Below are positions 22,341-33,699 of a DNA stretch of 64,000 bases, piece after piece. The notes beneath the pieces were generated by a model. It searched no databases. It saw nothing but the letters and a program-made list of their open reading frames with translations, and was not told the origin of the DNA. How positions within the stretch are numbered: the first letter of the stretch is position 1; the number at the start of each line of letters is the position of its first letter. Source of the stretch: Dromiciops gliroides (taxonomy: Eukaryota; Chordata; Mammalia; Microbiotheria; Microbiotheriidae); assembly GCF_019393635.1 (NCBI RefSeq), contig NC_057864.1, positions 496,324,716 through 496,388,715 on the forward strand. The letters run 5' to 3'. The position numbers and the translations under genes are program-made.

Positions 22341-22802
22341 ATCAGACTTTTTCTAGCAGTTTCTGTTGAATGCTAAATTCTTACCTCAGTTACTGAGATC
22401 TTTGGGTTTATCAAATGGAGAATCCTTTTTCCCTTTGGATTCTATGCAAAACATTTTCTATGATAGTAGCAAATTACTCTGATGAGTTTGTGTCTCCTTG
22501 TTTTATGCCAGATTTGATGCCAATACCCAGGGAATCACTAAACAATGTGTCTCCTGGGGCTTCATTTACTAAATGGTTTTTCATGATCTTAATATAAGCA
22601 CATGGGAGATGCCTTGTCAGAGGAGAACTTAGAAATCTAGGGTTTGTTCCACTAAGGACATTTTTTTTTGAACCAGCACTATGGGATCTAGTATTTTCTA
22701 CCCTCTTCAGTCAGTTGTGAGACTATGAAGAGGTGGTCAGCTGGATAAAAACATCAGTGAAAGCCTCCCTGTTCTCTTCTCATATTTTCCTTCTTTCTTT
22801 TT

Positions 22803-23010
22803 TTAGGTTTTTAAGGGTTTATTGAAAGATAGTAAAAGAAAAGAGAAATATTGAGAACAGAATTCCTATAACATGGCAATCCTAGCTTTTCCTAATCTCC
22901 TCCTTCTGAAGTCTTGTCTCCACCACTGTGATGTCTCACAGCCAAAGAGACCGAGCCCCCTGTGCAGCCTCCGCTTCCTCCTTCCTGTTCTCCTCCCAGA
23001 AATGGGCTCG
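22803..23010 (-). mobile_element. Fragment of the same LTR family as 6,810-7,343
   Basis: The shared core 'aagggtttattgaaagata', then 'cctataacatggcaatcctagc' and 'tcctcccagaaatggg', lies in the same order as in the solo LTR at 6.8 kb. Neither end is intact. Confidence 0.65.
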
Positions 23011-23664
23011 TCTTATATTTGCATCGAGGAAAGCCACATTTGTGGGTTGATAGATGCTGATTTCCTCAGTTACATTTTATCGTAATTAGTGATTTTAAAA
23101 AATTCATTTGGTGTTTTCCCCTTATTGAGCTCTCTTGATCTCTCAGTTCTTTCAAAATTATACTGCCTCTAGCATTGGATTCTTCTGTATGTACTTAGTC
23201 TGTTCCAGCTGCTCTTCCCACCTTTTTCTTCATCTGTTTCATTTGCTCTCTCATCAAGTGCACTGGCTACTGACTTGTTAGATTCCAGGGGATCTTGTGA
23301 AATGTGGTGCTTCCCCTGTTGTCCAGGATGGATTGCTCTGGTGGTGCTAGCAGATCTGTTCCTTTTTCTGTCTGCATTGTGGTTCTACTTCCCATCTCTT
23401 CTGTAAGTGTCCTGAAGAAGTTCTGAGTTAGCTGGGTCTCATGCCAAGTGCGTTTCTCCCTCATTTAAATACACTTTGCTGTTTTGAAAGGTGATGCTGC
23501 TTATATTCTGCTCTCCTCTTTCACAATGTTTTGAAATGAGTTTATATCCCAAGCCACTGTTGCTCTTGGCTGCCAGATCTCTTCACTTCAGGGGTTTGCT
23601 GACTGACATTCTTTCTGGGCTCTTTTAGCCTCCCCATTGTAGACATGGATTTACATTGGTTAAT

Positions 23665-23870
23665 CATCTTTTAAAAAAATAATAAACATTTTAATTTAAA
23701 GTTTTGAATTCCAAATTTTAACCCTCCTTTCTACCCCCTTCCCTCCCCCTCCCTGAGGTGGTGAGCAATCAGATATAGGTTATGCAGTGCAATTATGTAA
23801 AACATTACCACATTAGTCATGGTTGTATAAGAAAACTTGAATAGGTTAGCTATCTTTAAGAAACAGTGAT
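23665..23870 (-). mobile_element. L1 3' UTR fragment
   Basis: AATAATAAACATTTTAATTT followed by the pyrimidine-rich block and 'tgtaaaacattaccacattagtcat' matches the 22-kb copy. Confidence 0.65.
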
Positions 23871-24049
23871 CATAAGGGCAATGGCTTTCCATTTATTCAC
23901 TTTCCATAGTTAACAGCTTGGGACTTTTGTCATTTTACATAGTACCTTTTCATTCTTTCTTTTTATTTGTTGTTTTTATTTATCTTTTTTCTAACTAGTC
24001 TATGTTCTGCATAGAACTAATTCATGGAAATAACTCCCTTATTGGTAAC

Positions 24050-24700
24050 CAGTTGTTTCCTGTCTGTTAAGATAGTTTGCCCAAGTGTGGGTGTATTTAT
24101 ATTTGGGTGCTAGTCATTCCCAGTTTCAAATGTCTTCAAGAAAGTTTTCATGACAGATGGACTTGAAGATCCCGAATCGTGTGTGAGTCTCTAATTTCTT
24201 TCATTTCTTATTCTCAAGCCATACTTTCTAGCATTTGATGAATTCCTCTTCAGTATCCATTTCTACACTGATGTTACTGATTATCAAGGTATTTGTTGAT
24301 TTAACTTACAAGATCTTGTCAAGATTTTCATAGATTTTCTCTACTCCTTGATTTTCTGCAAGAGATAGTGGCACATAAACTGCTGTGATCTTTGCGGGGG
24401 ATTTCTTTTATTATGTTTGTCAGGTCACACACAATGAAGTCAGATGATCAAGGGTCCCATGAACTTACTTCCTGTAGCCTCTGGGTGCTTGATGAAACCA
24501 ATCTGTCTGCCCTTCCAAGGAGAATCTGTGGACCATCTTTTCTTCCATTGAGCTGCGACTTGTGATGTCTTCTAGCTTCATTTATAGGAAAAGTATCAAT
24601 CTCAATGTTGTTTAGTCTTTCCAGTAGTATTTCAACTAAGTAGCTATTGGACAAAGATCTTGTTTTAGAGAAGTCCCAGTTGTTGATATCCTCAGGATGT
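24050..24700 (-). mobile_element. RTE-type LINE endonuclease-domain remnant
   Basis: The minus-strand translation reads LERLNNIEIDTFPINEARRH, then NGRKDGPQILLGRADRLV, and further on AVYVPLSLAE...VEKIYENLDKIL. This matches the order of apurinic-type endonuclease blocks in RTE LINEs (ALNETRRH, DG..ILLGRADRRVGG, TAYAPTS...VEKFYEELEKVL). Stops and frame breaks make it dead. Confidence 0.65.
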
Positions 24701-25059
24701 ACAGGTTCCTACTATTCAGGTGATGCTATAGAAAGTCGAAAAACTGGGGTGGATGGAATGATGATAATTGACAAGAGGAAGAAGTTAGAACTTCCCAGTT
24801 CTTGACTTTGATGCTCTTCTCTTTGCCAAGGACAATGACCTTTGCCCTGAAAAAGACTGAGCAGAAATGGGAAATGGAAAATTGATGTCCAAGAGAAGTA
24901 AGGAAATAGTAGGAGAGCACTTTGTTGCCATTGCCCAGATGAATTGCAGCCTTGGGTACTGGAAAACAGCACTAATCACAGTTGACAGGTGTGGCTGCTG
25001 AGCCACTCAAAGTTAAGTCTTTCAAGGATCATGGAGAATATGAGGAGGCTAAGTGCTGC

Positions 25060-25420
25060 TCTGAGTCTTATATAAAGGAAGACTCTAGAATTGGAATCGA
25101 CAGGCCAGTGAACTTGACTTCAATGTCCAGAAACACTCCAGGCTGAGTCATTAAAGAGAAGGTTAGTGAACATCATTAAAGGGAATCAGTGATCACCAGT
25201 AGAGCAAAACTCTGGATTTGACCATTCCCCAGAATACCCCAGCTGCAAATGTAGGGTTTTTGTTACGAAAAACTTTCCATCACTTAGAGCTGTACAAAAG
25301 TGTCTGGAGGTGGTGGATCCTCTTTCATCAGAAATCTGCAAACACTTGTCAAGTATATCATAAGTGAGGATTCCTTTTAGGTGTGTCTTGGACCAAATGG
25401 CCAGTGGGGTATTTTTCAAC
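25060..25420. repeat. Eroded retroelement fragment, family uncertain
   Basis: 'gtgtctggaggtggtggatcc' through 'gtgtgtcttggaccaaatggcc' follows the 3' region of CR1/L3-like elements. The preceding part has only a hint of an LTS-type reverse transcriptase motif. Confidence 0.35.
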
Positions 25421-25471
25421 ATTCAAATCATGTGATTTTGTGAACTGTGTGATTCTTAGCATCTTCTGGTT

Positions 25472-25581
<110 letters not shown>

Positions 25582-25719
25582 TAGTGAGGTAATTGGGGTT
25601 AAGTGACTTGCCCATGGTCACACAGCTAGTAAGTGTAAAGTGTCTGAGGCCGGATTTGAACTCAGGTACTCCTGACTCCAGGGCCAATGCTTTATCCACT
25701 GTGCCACCTAGCTGCCCCT
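25582..25719 (-). repeat. Short marsupial SINE
   Basis: Complete minus-strand SINE whose A-tail has become an (AAAG)n array on its own sense strand. Confidence 0.92.
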
Positions 25720-25741
25720 GGTTTCTTTTTTTTTTGCTTTT

Positions 25742-25886
25742 TCTTTTTTTGGTGAGGCAATTGGGGTTAAGTTACTTGCCCAGGGTCACACAGCTATTAA
25801 GTGTTAAGTGTTTGAGGACAGATTTGAACTCAGTACCTCCTAAATCCAGGGCTAGTGCTCTATCTACTGCACCACCTAGCTGCCCC
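25742..25886 (-). repeat. Short marsupial SINE
   Basis: A second minus-strand copy, 22 bp from the first. The target-like string CTGGTTTCTTT occurs before, between and after the two copies, so both used the same site. Confidence 0.92.
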
Positions 25887-26429
25887 ATCCTCTGGTTTCT
25901 TTTCTGAAGCCTAAACACAGCCATGGTGGACTCACAAAAGACCAAGCACCATTTTGCATTTTCCTTTGTTTTAGCAGTGGCTGGGAAGAAAGATTTCACT
26001 GCCTTGTAACCCATCTCATGGTGATAAGCCCCTTCAGTGAGCTAGCTAGACTGGCACTTGGGAAGTTGGTGTTATCTGATAGTAGGGCCATTTTTAAAGT
26101 CTTTCTAATGCAGTGGAATCCACCAGTGCCTATTCTCTGCTGACATAGCCACTAAGAACTGAGAGTCAAGGATTTTTGAGGAGGAAAAATACATAATTTA
26201 AGAGACTAAGCACTTTTCTCAGTGAAGAAGAAAAAAATACATGCAGATCACCTAATGTTTTGATAGGTGTGATCATTGCACTAAGTGTTTAATGAGAACT
26301 TGAGTCCAAGTAGAAAGTGAGACATAAAACAGGGAGATGTTTGCTCACCAGAGGAGCTTGCAGGAAATTACCCATGATCCTGGTAAAGTCCAAATGGAAA
26401 ATGGATTTCCTACAAAAAGTACTCCAGTT

Positions 26430-27070
26430 GTTCTTGTTTACAGATGATACGGTGCTCATCACAAAATTCCCCTGAATTCTAGAGAGCCTCAGTGAGAACA
26501 CTCCAAAGTGATTGGTCTAATAATCCACACAGAAAAAAACAAAATGGATGAAGAATGTCTATTGTTCAGATTATGGCATGCAAGTGCATAGGCAGTCCAT
26601 TGAGTTAGTCATCAGCACACAACTTTTGGATGGACATTGCTGATTGGATGTGATATAGAACCAGCATTGAATGGGCAGAGAATGAACTGGATTTCCCTTT
26701 GGGACCTGTTTATTTAGTTCTTTCGATGATCTCAAGTTGCTCTCTGACACAATTTATGTTCTTAACAAAAATGCTCTCTCCATGGTACTGCAACTTCTAG
26801 AACACCAAGGAATCAGAAGAATTGAAATTGGGGTTGGCCAAAGAGCAATGGGGAGAGGCATGGTGGGTCAAGAGCTAAGACACATGAGGCTATGTCAGAC
26901 TGCAAAAGAACTTAAGTGGCTTGGTCCCTTGCTTAGCCTCATTTGACAGGTAGAGAGATTCATACATGGTGCCTCAGATTAGGAGGTGGGCTGGGGGAAG
27001 CATCTCAGGCAGTGGTCATGCAAAAGGCCATTCAGAGCAATGATCTGGGACTTGGACCCAAGGAAGAAGC
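26430..27070 (+). mobile_element. RTE-type LINE reverse transcriptase C-terminal remnant
   Basis: LFLFTDDTVLITKFP near 26,440 is a decayed RT palm motif (usually YADD). GLIIHTEKNKM follows, and near 26,840 comes GQRAMGRGMVGQELR...KELKWLG, matching the RTE C-terminal AQRAMERxMLG...KLKWxGH. It lies in the opposite orientation to the endonuclease piece at 24 kb, so the two are either separate insertions or one rearranged element. Confidence 0.65.
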
Positions 27071-27635
27071 ACTTGCATCAGAGAGATGATGGCTTATTGA
27101 CCTAGAGCTTGAAGAGATATTAGCAGTCACCCACTTTGGAAGATGAAAATAAGGCTCAGAGAGGGGGAGGGACTTGGAGAAGTTCACATAACTAGCAAAT
27201 GAGAGATACAGTGCCTGCAGGCTCAATGTTCTTGGGGCCGGAAGAGTGTGACCCACCATGTTCCTAGACCTTTTCAACCATATGGTTGGCAAGCTTTGTA
27301 AAAAGAAAAAAAAATCAAATGAGTTATAGGGCATCAAATGATACCAAAATGATGGGATCATTTTGAGATACTTTTAGAAACACACCCACAGAGATGATAT
27401 TTCAGGGACATAAGCAACCTCTTCTCCACCTTTTTATAGTCTTTCTTCAATGCCTCCTTGTTCTGTGCAGGCAGCTCAGGATGAAGAAGGCTCAGATCTA
27501 TCATGCTGGGCTGCAAAGGGTTTGAGAATGGACCCCAAGTCAGTCAGGCAATAAACAATTATTAAGTGTCTACTTGCTAGGCACTATACTAAACCAGTGC
27601 TTTCAGTTGGTTGGTTTGGGGTTTGGGTTTTTTTT

Positions 27636-27860
27636 TCCAGTTGTATCCTACTCTTTGTGAATCCAGGCTGGAATCGTTTGCCAGTTCCTCATCCAGCTCA
27701 TTTTACAGATGAGCAACTGAGGCAAATAGGGCCAAGTGACTTGCCTTCGGGTCACACAGGTAGGAAGTGTTTGAGGCTAGATTTGAACTCAGGAAGATGA
27801 GCCAGTCTTCTGGATTCCAAGCTCAGTGCTCTGTCTACTGCACCATGACTAGCTGCCCTA
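27636..27860 (-). repeat. MAR1-type marsupial SINE
   Basis: The reverse complement shows the tRNA-like head ending at CTAGCTGCC and the CAGCTCATTTTACAGATGAG core of the long SINE type. Confidence 0.8.
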
Positions 27861-27864
27861 AGCC

Positions 27865-29490
27865 TGTGCTAAGGAGATAGAAAAAGGCCAAAGGGATAAA
27901 TAATAAGCCAACAACTGTGTACCGATAAGGTAGAGAAGGCTAAGTTGGACAGAACTATCAAAGGGAAGGTATCAACTTTAGGAGGGCTTGGGCCTTTGTA
28001 TATTTCTGCCCTCAAGGGCGGTCTAGTTGAATTCAGAGAGGCTCCATCAGTTTGGCTGGGGGGAGGGGGTTGAATCCTGGGAACCAAATTCCTGAGGCAT
28101 TGCCTTCTGCACTGGTGGAGGGAGTGTCCGTACTGAGGGAATGGTGGCCCCTTGACTCCTTGGGTGCCTTTACCAGGATTCAGAGCTAAGCACACATTGG
28201 TGGAAACTACTGTCGCCGTCCCCCTGCTAGCAGGGAAGTGAGCCAATTCCTCTTCTGTTGGCAGATGAGTCAGAAACTTGTATTTTCATGTTCCCACCAG
28301 GGCTGGGAAGGGGACTAACCATTCATACAACAATAAAAAGTACTATTTCAAAAGACTGTCCCCCTTCCCCAGGGCACTTAGCAAATCATGAAATGATGAC
28401 CCAGCTGCAAAGACTGAGAAAGAAAGAGACAAGGCAGGGACCCTGAGTCGTGGCTGCGGCTGCTGCGGCTGCGCCCGCACCCCCAGCTTCCATCTGGAAA
28501 GATGCCAACGGGCTTGCATCATCCCACTCCGTCAGGGCCGGCGGCCCTCATTTGTTCTGAGGACGTTTGAAAAACACATCTTGGCTCCCTGCCCTCCAGG
28601 GCTTCCCAGTTTAGCCCTAGACAGTACAGGGCAGAGCATAGTCTTACCTTGGCTGTTCTCCAGTGTGTTTGTTCGCTATCCTTGGAGGAAAATGCTTTGG
28701 TTGATTGTGACTGTAGCCCCAGAAAACTACGAAGATGGTCAAACTGCTCTGTAAATGGCCATGGTCAGCTGCCTGTGACCAGATGGCAGGATTCCAACCC
28801 AAGCCTGCCTCCACTGGTGGCCCATGTCTGCACCATACTGGGCAGTTCTGCATGCGCATGCTTTGGCATGGCTGTGAAGATGTCAGACCCTTGACCATAA
28901 CCTGGACAAGGCTTTAGGGGGAAGGGCTGAGATCTCAGTGGCTCTGGGACCTTGATGTTCTCAGTTTCCTCATCCATACAATGGGTACAAAACCAGAAGG
29001 AACAGCTGCCTTATGGGGCTATGGTGCATGGCTATCATTAATGACAGTCACCACAGCAATCCACCTTCTTCTCCATCCTCTTGTTCCTGTCCTCAAAGCC
29101 CCCAAAGAGCCTATAGCAGTGGTGAAGGACTGGCAAGACGTGGGATACATATAGAGATTCAGAGGCAGCATCTCGAATTCCCAGGCACTCATCGAACACC
29201 AGCGATGTGCTCGGCAGGCACTAAAGACCCCAGCTCTAGAGCTGGCCCAGGGAGGGGAAGCATGCTGCCAGGAAGGAAGAGTGGGAGGCCTCAAGCCCAG
29301 CGCTTTAGTGTCCTAATTTAGCGCTCTCAGCACTCTGCCATCTCATCCCCAACTGGAGTAATTCTAAAAGCAGTGGAATAACAGGCAATTAGTGCCCAAA
29401 GGGAACCTTCGGATGCATGGCTTGCCCAGCGTCAAAGAGCCGTTTCAGAAGAATGCCTGGCATTCACACAGCCTTTTCTGGTTTGTGAAA
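27865..29490. other. TSPEAR intron 1, unique-looking stretch
   Basis: No exon is recognised. A local GC-rich patch at about 28,440-28,560 (GGCTGCGGCTGCTGCGGCTG) stands out from the surrounding AT-rich intron but has no clear ORF or splice context. Confidence 0.35.
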
Positions 29491-29499
29491 CACTGTACA

Positions 29500-29670
29500 T
29501 AATGCCAACTCATTGGGAGGAGGGAGGTGCTATTATGACCCCCATTTTACAAATGAGGAAACTGAGGCAGACAGAAGTCAAATGACTTGCCCAGAGCCTC
29601 ACAGCTAAGAAGTATAAGATTCTAGCTCAGGTCTTCTTCACTGCAAGTCCCAGGGCTCTCTCTACTTTGG
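29500..29670 (-). repeat. MIR-like SINE fragment
   Basis: 'attttacaaatgaggaaactgaggc' then 'gacttgcccagagcctcacagct' is a clear reverse-orientation MIR core. Confidence 0.75.
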
Positions 29671-29794
29671 TGGTACTTGGCTGCTGGTGTGCCAGGGTTC
29701 ATGGCAGACCAAGGATGAAAGTTCAGGTCTCTTCCATCCTTCCCTGGAGATGAATGGTAAAAGACCACAGGACTTGTCAAGGCGCCTGTCAGGT

Positions 29795-29930
29795 GATCTG
29801 TCTAGTTTCCAGTTTTGCCATTAACCAGTACCATGATCCCAGGCAAGTCACTGCCCCTCTTTGGGTCTCAATTTCTTTATCTGTAAAATGAGGCAGTTCA
29901 ATGAGGTGATGTCTGTGAATTTCTTTTCCC
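29795..29930 (+). repeat. MIR-like SINE fragment
   Basis: 'caggcaagtcactgcccctctttggg' and 'atctgtaaaatgaggcagttcaatgagg' give the MIR core in forward orientation. Confidence 0.75.
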
Positions 29931-30644
29931 ACTAGGTCTATAATTTCATCTGTGGATGAAGTCTAGGGGTGTTCCTTTGGACTAGGTGACATCTCAGAGC
30001 CACAGAACCAACTTGTTTGTGATGCAGGAATCAAATGCTGGAGATTGTGCCTAGGAAGGAGCAGCAGATGACCTCATTTTGGCCACCTCTTCCCCATTTT
30101 ACTTTGTGTCTTTCTTTTGGAGGACCTCGGGGGTGGGGGGAAGGATTTCTCCCTTTCCTCCCTCCAGGATTTATTGAAAATGACTTGTGGCGGAAGCTCA
30201 TCATAGAGGCAGATCATAGAAGTCACTTGGGTGACCTGAGGGTCGTGTGCACAAGAGGGAAATGGTGGTGACTTGAATTCCTGAAGAAATATATGAACAT
30301 TCAAACTCCCCCTCCTTGACTTACTTTTTAACCATACAAGAAGACTCCCTGGACAGCTCCTGCCTTGGGGATGGTCTCCTGGGTGGCCCCAGGGAGAGCT
30401 CAGACAGCTGAGCTTCTCTGGGGAGATTTTCTGAACAGGGCACTTCTGGGGACAGAAGATCACCCACATGGCTTCCATGGCTAGAGGAGCGATGGAGAGA
30501 GGTTGGACCCCTGTCATCCCTCACTCCTGGGAGGCCATTGAATGCCTCCTATGTTTTCTTTACCTAATGATGACCTCTTGTGAGTCCTTTGCATTTCCTA
30601 AGTTTTCTGTATGATATAATTCTAGCTGAGTCCATATTCGACAG

Positions 30645-30880
30645 CTATGTGGCAAAAGAGATAAACAGCTGAACTCAGGAAGACCTGAGACCCTTACTAG
30701 CTGTGTGACCCTAAGCAAGTCACTAAAACCTCTCTCAGGCTCGGTTTCTTTATCTGCAAAATGGGGATAATATTAATACTTACTCCCGGGGTTGTTGTGA
30801 GGATCAAAGGAAATACTATTTTAAAAGCACTTAGCAAAGTACCTTGCACATAGAAGGTACTAAAGCAATGTTAGCTATAT
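30645..30880 (+). repeat. MIR-like/marsupial SINE
   Basis: A tRNA-like head, TAGCTGTGTGACCCTAAGCA, and a MIR tail ('aaaagcacttagcaaagtaccttgcacatag', about 30,823-30,853). Confidence 0.75.
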
Positions 30881-31014
30881 TTATTGCCTGAACTGCTTGT
30901 ATCACACTGGAGGCCTTGCTACCCACATCTGGGGACACAGGCTACACCTAAGATATATTGGGACATGGTGCCAGAGCAAATTCCAGGTGGGAGCATAATG
31001 AGCCAATCAAAAGA

Positions 31015-31327
31015 AAGAGAGAGTGAGAGAGAGAGAGAGAGAGGAAAGGACGGAGGGAAGGAGGGAAGGAGGAAGAGATGAGAGAGGAAGGGATGGAGGG
31101 AGGGAGGAAGAGATGAGAGAGGAAGAGAGGGAGAAGAGAGAGAGAAAGAGAGAGAGAGAGGAAGGGACGGAGGGAAGGAGGAAGAGATGAGAGAGGAAGG
31201 GACAGAGGGAAGGAGGAAGAGAGGGAGGGGAGAGAGAGAGAGAGAGAGGAAGGGACGGAGGGAGGGAGGAAGAGATGAGAGAGGAAGGGATGGAGGGAGG
31301 GAGGAAGAGATGAGAGAGGAAGAGAGT

Positions 31328-31394
<67 letters not shown>
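31015..31394. repeat. GA-rich complex minisatellite ending in (GA)n
   Basis: Imperfect blocks of GAGAGGAAGGGACGGAGGGA type repeat several times and then pass into about 30 GA units. Long open frames across it on both strands (for example the 255-aa minus-strand frame at 31,007-31,774) are repeat products. Confidence 0.95.
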
Positions 31395-31396
<2 letters not shown>

Positions 31397-32453
31397 ACCA
31401 ACCTCTAGGAGAGACCTGATCTGTTCAAAAGCAGAGGTTGGTGCCAAGGGATCTCTGAAGATGACAACCCCCACCCCCAAATTGGCACAAGTGACATTGT
31501 TAGAGAAATGCACATCAGAAAAGGGAAGTAGGTGGGTCAGAGAGCAAGGACCAGTGTAGACTGTGGACTGTCCTGAGACTGAGGAAAATGCAAGAAAGAT
31601 TGCTAGACTCATCTCTTCCAACCTGGTACTCGAGATGGAATGAGGTAGAACACTGCCGCCCCCTGGTGGCAGCATAGGCAAATAAGACGATTTTGGTCCT
31701 TGACCCCCGTCTAGTCCCCAGTCCCACACCGGGACTAAGAATCCCAGACTGAGACTGGAGCTCATCAGGGTCAATGCTTCACTTTACAGATGAGGAAAGG
31801 AGACCAAGAGTGGGGAAGGAGCATCTCCCAGGCCCCAGGAGAACATAAGGTGCATGAAGCTGCTTGGGGGATGTTCTTGGCATCTACTGGGCCTTGAGCC
31901 CAGCCCAAGCCTAGTCTCCCGACTGCCTGGGGACCCATGGTGGTGGACTTCCAGTGACCACAGGAAAGGGAGGAGGGTTCCTGAGCCCATGCAAGTCCCT
32001 GCTTGTGACCCTGATGTGTCTGGCCCAGGGTCCCCTTGACCCCAAAGGTCTATTCATTGGTAGCTCTAGCCTAGAGAACCTTGTGCTGAGGGACAATGGG
32101 GTCATTCCACAGAAACGTGCGTGACATCCTCACTAAGGGCAGGTGGAGGTCGCTCCTGGGTGGGAGCTGGCCTCGTGGCCAGTGCAGGGAAGACTTTGAA
32201 GGTTAGAGGCTAGTAGCCTGGTGGGCAGCTGGATGGGAGTGAATGTGGCACAGCGTGAGTTGGGGAGGGATTGCCAGGGCTTGGGTCAGCATGACCAGCA
32301 TGTGCGAGCTGTGGTGCTCACTTCCTGCACTGTCTGCTGTGGCCTCCTGGGCTTGGCAGGCTGTCCTGTGCAGGCTTTGTGCTCCCCCTCCCTCCACAGG
32401 CCCAGGATGAGGAAAAAGGGCAAGTGAGAGGCCAGGATGGTGAGTTGATGCAG

Positions 32454-32459
32454 TTTATT
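32454..32459 (-). other. Polyadenylation signal of KRTAP10-like gene 1
   Basis: AATAAA on the minus strand, 313 bp past the stop codon and conserved at the same place in copies 2 and 3. Confidence 0.75.
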
Positions 32460-32771
32460 GGCAGATGGGCCCATGGACAGGGCCATCCCCGCACACTCTG
32501 AGCCTAGGGAGAGCCTGAGAGCCGCAGGTGGTGCTGGAACAATACACCCTGAGCCAGGTGTGTGTGGGAGCAGGAGGCAGGTCTGGGGTCATGGAGGAGG
32601 CCCGGTGTGGGCCTGGGGTGTTCTGAGCAGCCTGTTGTCTCTGGCCTGGTGGGCTCAAAGCCTTTCAGGGGCATGCTGGCCGTTGTTCCTGCTGATGTTT
32701 GGGGATGGGTCCCAGAGGCCCCTGAAGTCGGGAAGGGGTGGGGGGAGAGAGGGAGAGAGACCACTCTGTGT

Positions 32772-33476
32772 TCAGCAGCAGGATTTTTGGCCAGAGGTGG
32801 CAGTGCAGCAGGCAGGCTTGCAGCAGGTGGGCTGGCAGAGGAGGGACACACAAGAGGAAGGGCGGCAGCAGCTGGTGGCTGGACAGCAGGAGGGTGCACA
32901 GCAGCAGGAGGAGGAGGAGGTGGTGGTGCAGCAGGAGGGTTTGCAGGAGAGAGGCACACAGCAGGTGGCTGGTCTGCACACTGGCCTGCAGAGGAGGGAC
33001 ACACAGGAGGCAGGGCGGCAGCAGCTGGGCTGGCAGCAGGAGGAGGCTGGAGCGCAGGCTGTGATCACACAGCAGCTGGGCTTGCAGCACACAGGGAGGG
33101 CAATGCAACAGCCAGGCTGGCAGCAAGACTGCTGGCAGGAGGAAGTCCCACAGGCAATGGGCTGGCAGCAGGAGGAGGTGCAGACAGACTGGCAGGGGCT
33201 GGGTGCACACACTGGCTGGCAGGTGGCGGGCACATAGCAGACTGGGCGGCATACCAGGGTCAGGCAGGAGGCTGGTGTGCAGCATGGGGCAGGGCAGCAG
33301 GAGGGCCCACAGCAGCCAGGTTCACAACAGCTCTCTGGGCAGTCGTCCAGCTGCCAGGAGGAGCCCATGCCAGAACTGGGCAGGCAGACATTGCTGCCAC
33401 AACTCACGTCACTGGAGCAGACTGAGGCGGCTGAGGCTGTGGGAACACAGGGCCCAGAAAAACAGGAGTCTGCCAT
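32772..33476 (-). CDS. KRTAP10-like: KRTAP10-like high-sulfur keratin-associated protein 1 (234 aa)
   Basis: Single-exon gene for a hair keratin-associated protein, which crosslinks keratin filaments by disulfide bonds in the hair shaft. It has 61 Cys in 234 residues. The N-terminus MADSCFSGPC leads to VCSSDVSCGSNVCLPSSG and then SWQLDDCPESCCEPGCC. That SWQ-DDCPESCCEP block is the hallmark of KRTAP10 proteins. The rest is CCxP/CQxx pentamer-like repeats, including CRPASCVSLLCRPVCRPA, and it ends SGQKSCC. The ATG at 33,476 is chosen because the open frame upstream to 33,575 begins with GTG and no ATG occurs between the TATA box and 33,476. The three paralogues are nearly identical in coding sequence. 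This copy lacks a 15-residue segment (SADCCQQ and neighbours) found in the other two, and has Tyr for Cys in VCYVPA. Orthology to one particular human KRTAP10 gene cannot be assigned. Confidence 0.92.
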   Translation of the reverse strand: MADSCFSGPCVPTASAASVCSSDVSCGSNVCLPSSGMGSSWQLDDCPESCCEPGCCGPSCCPAPCCTPASCLTLVCRPVCYVPATCQPVCAPSPCQSVCTSSCCQPIACGTSSCQQSCCQPGCCIALPVCCKPSCCVITACAPASSCCQPSCCRPASCVSLLCRPVCRPATCCVPLSCKPSCCTTTSSSSCCCAPSCCPATSCCRPSSCVSLLCQPTCCKPACCTATSGQKSCC

Positions 33477-33584
33477 GGTGGGAGAAGCTGTGCTGGTGCC
33501 TTGGGCAGCTAAGAGTGGCAGAGGGGTGTCAGGGAGGGGCTGGGTACCTGATGCAGGGAGGGGCTTGAGCCTCACTGGGATTGA

Positions 33585-33600
33585 GGTGTGTGTATATGTG
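33585..33600. repeat. Short (GT)n in the 5' UTR of KRTAP10-like gene 1
   Basis: Only a few GT units, interrupted by ATAT. The matching position is 17 units long in copy 2 and about 45 bp of interrupted repeat in copy 3. Confidence 0.85.
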
Positions 33601-33652
33601 AAGGAGAGGGAAGCTGTGGGGCTGTGTGAGAAGGTGCCCTAGCCTGGTGGGC

Positions 33653-33659
33653 TTTTATA
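33653..33659 (-). promoter_or_regulatory. TATA box of KRTAP10-like gene 1
   Basis: TATAAAA on the minus strand, 177 bp before the ATG and identical in the three KRTAP10-like copies. It implies a 5' UTR of about 150 nt without upstream ATGs. Confidence 0.85.
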
Positions 33660-33699
33660 TCCCTCCTGCCAGGGGGATGTGCAGGGGCAGAGCAAACCC

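Noticed and set aside
31007..31774. 255-codon minus-strand open frame (Ser/Leu/Pro-rich)
   Set aside because: Most of it is translation of the GA-rich minisatellite at 31,015-31,394.
32458..33425. Plus-strand open frames of 259 and 287 codons over KRTAP10-like gene 1 (and similar ones at units 2 and 3)
   Set aside because: Antisense shadows of the cysteine-rich repeats. No promoter or start context is seen, and the minus-strand protein has a clear family signature.
33477..33575. N-terminal extension of the KRTAP10-like proteins by 33 residues (also 45,305-45,403 and 57,506-57,604)
   Set aside because: The open frame continues upstream in all three copies, but its first codon is GTG, not ATG, and no ATG occurs before the MADS methionine. 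The extension has no cysteine and is conserved only because the whole region was recently copied.
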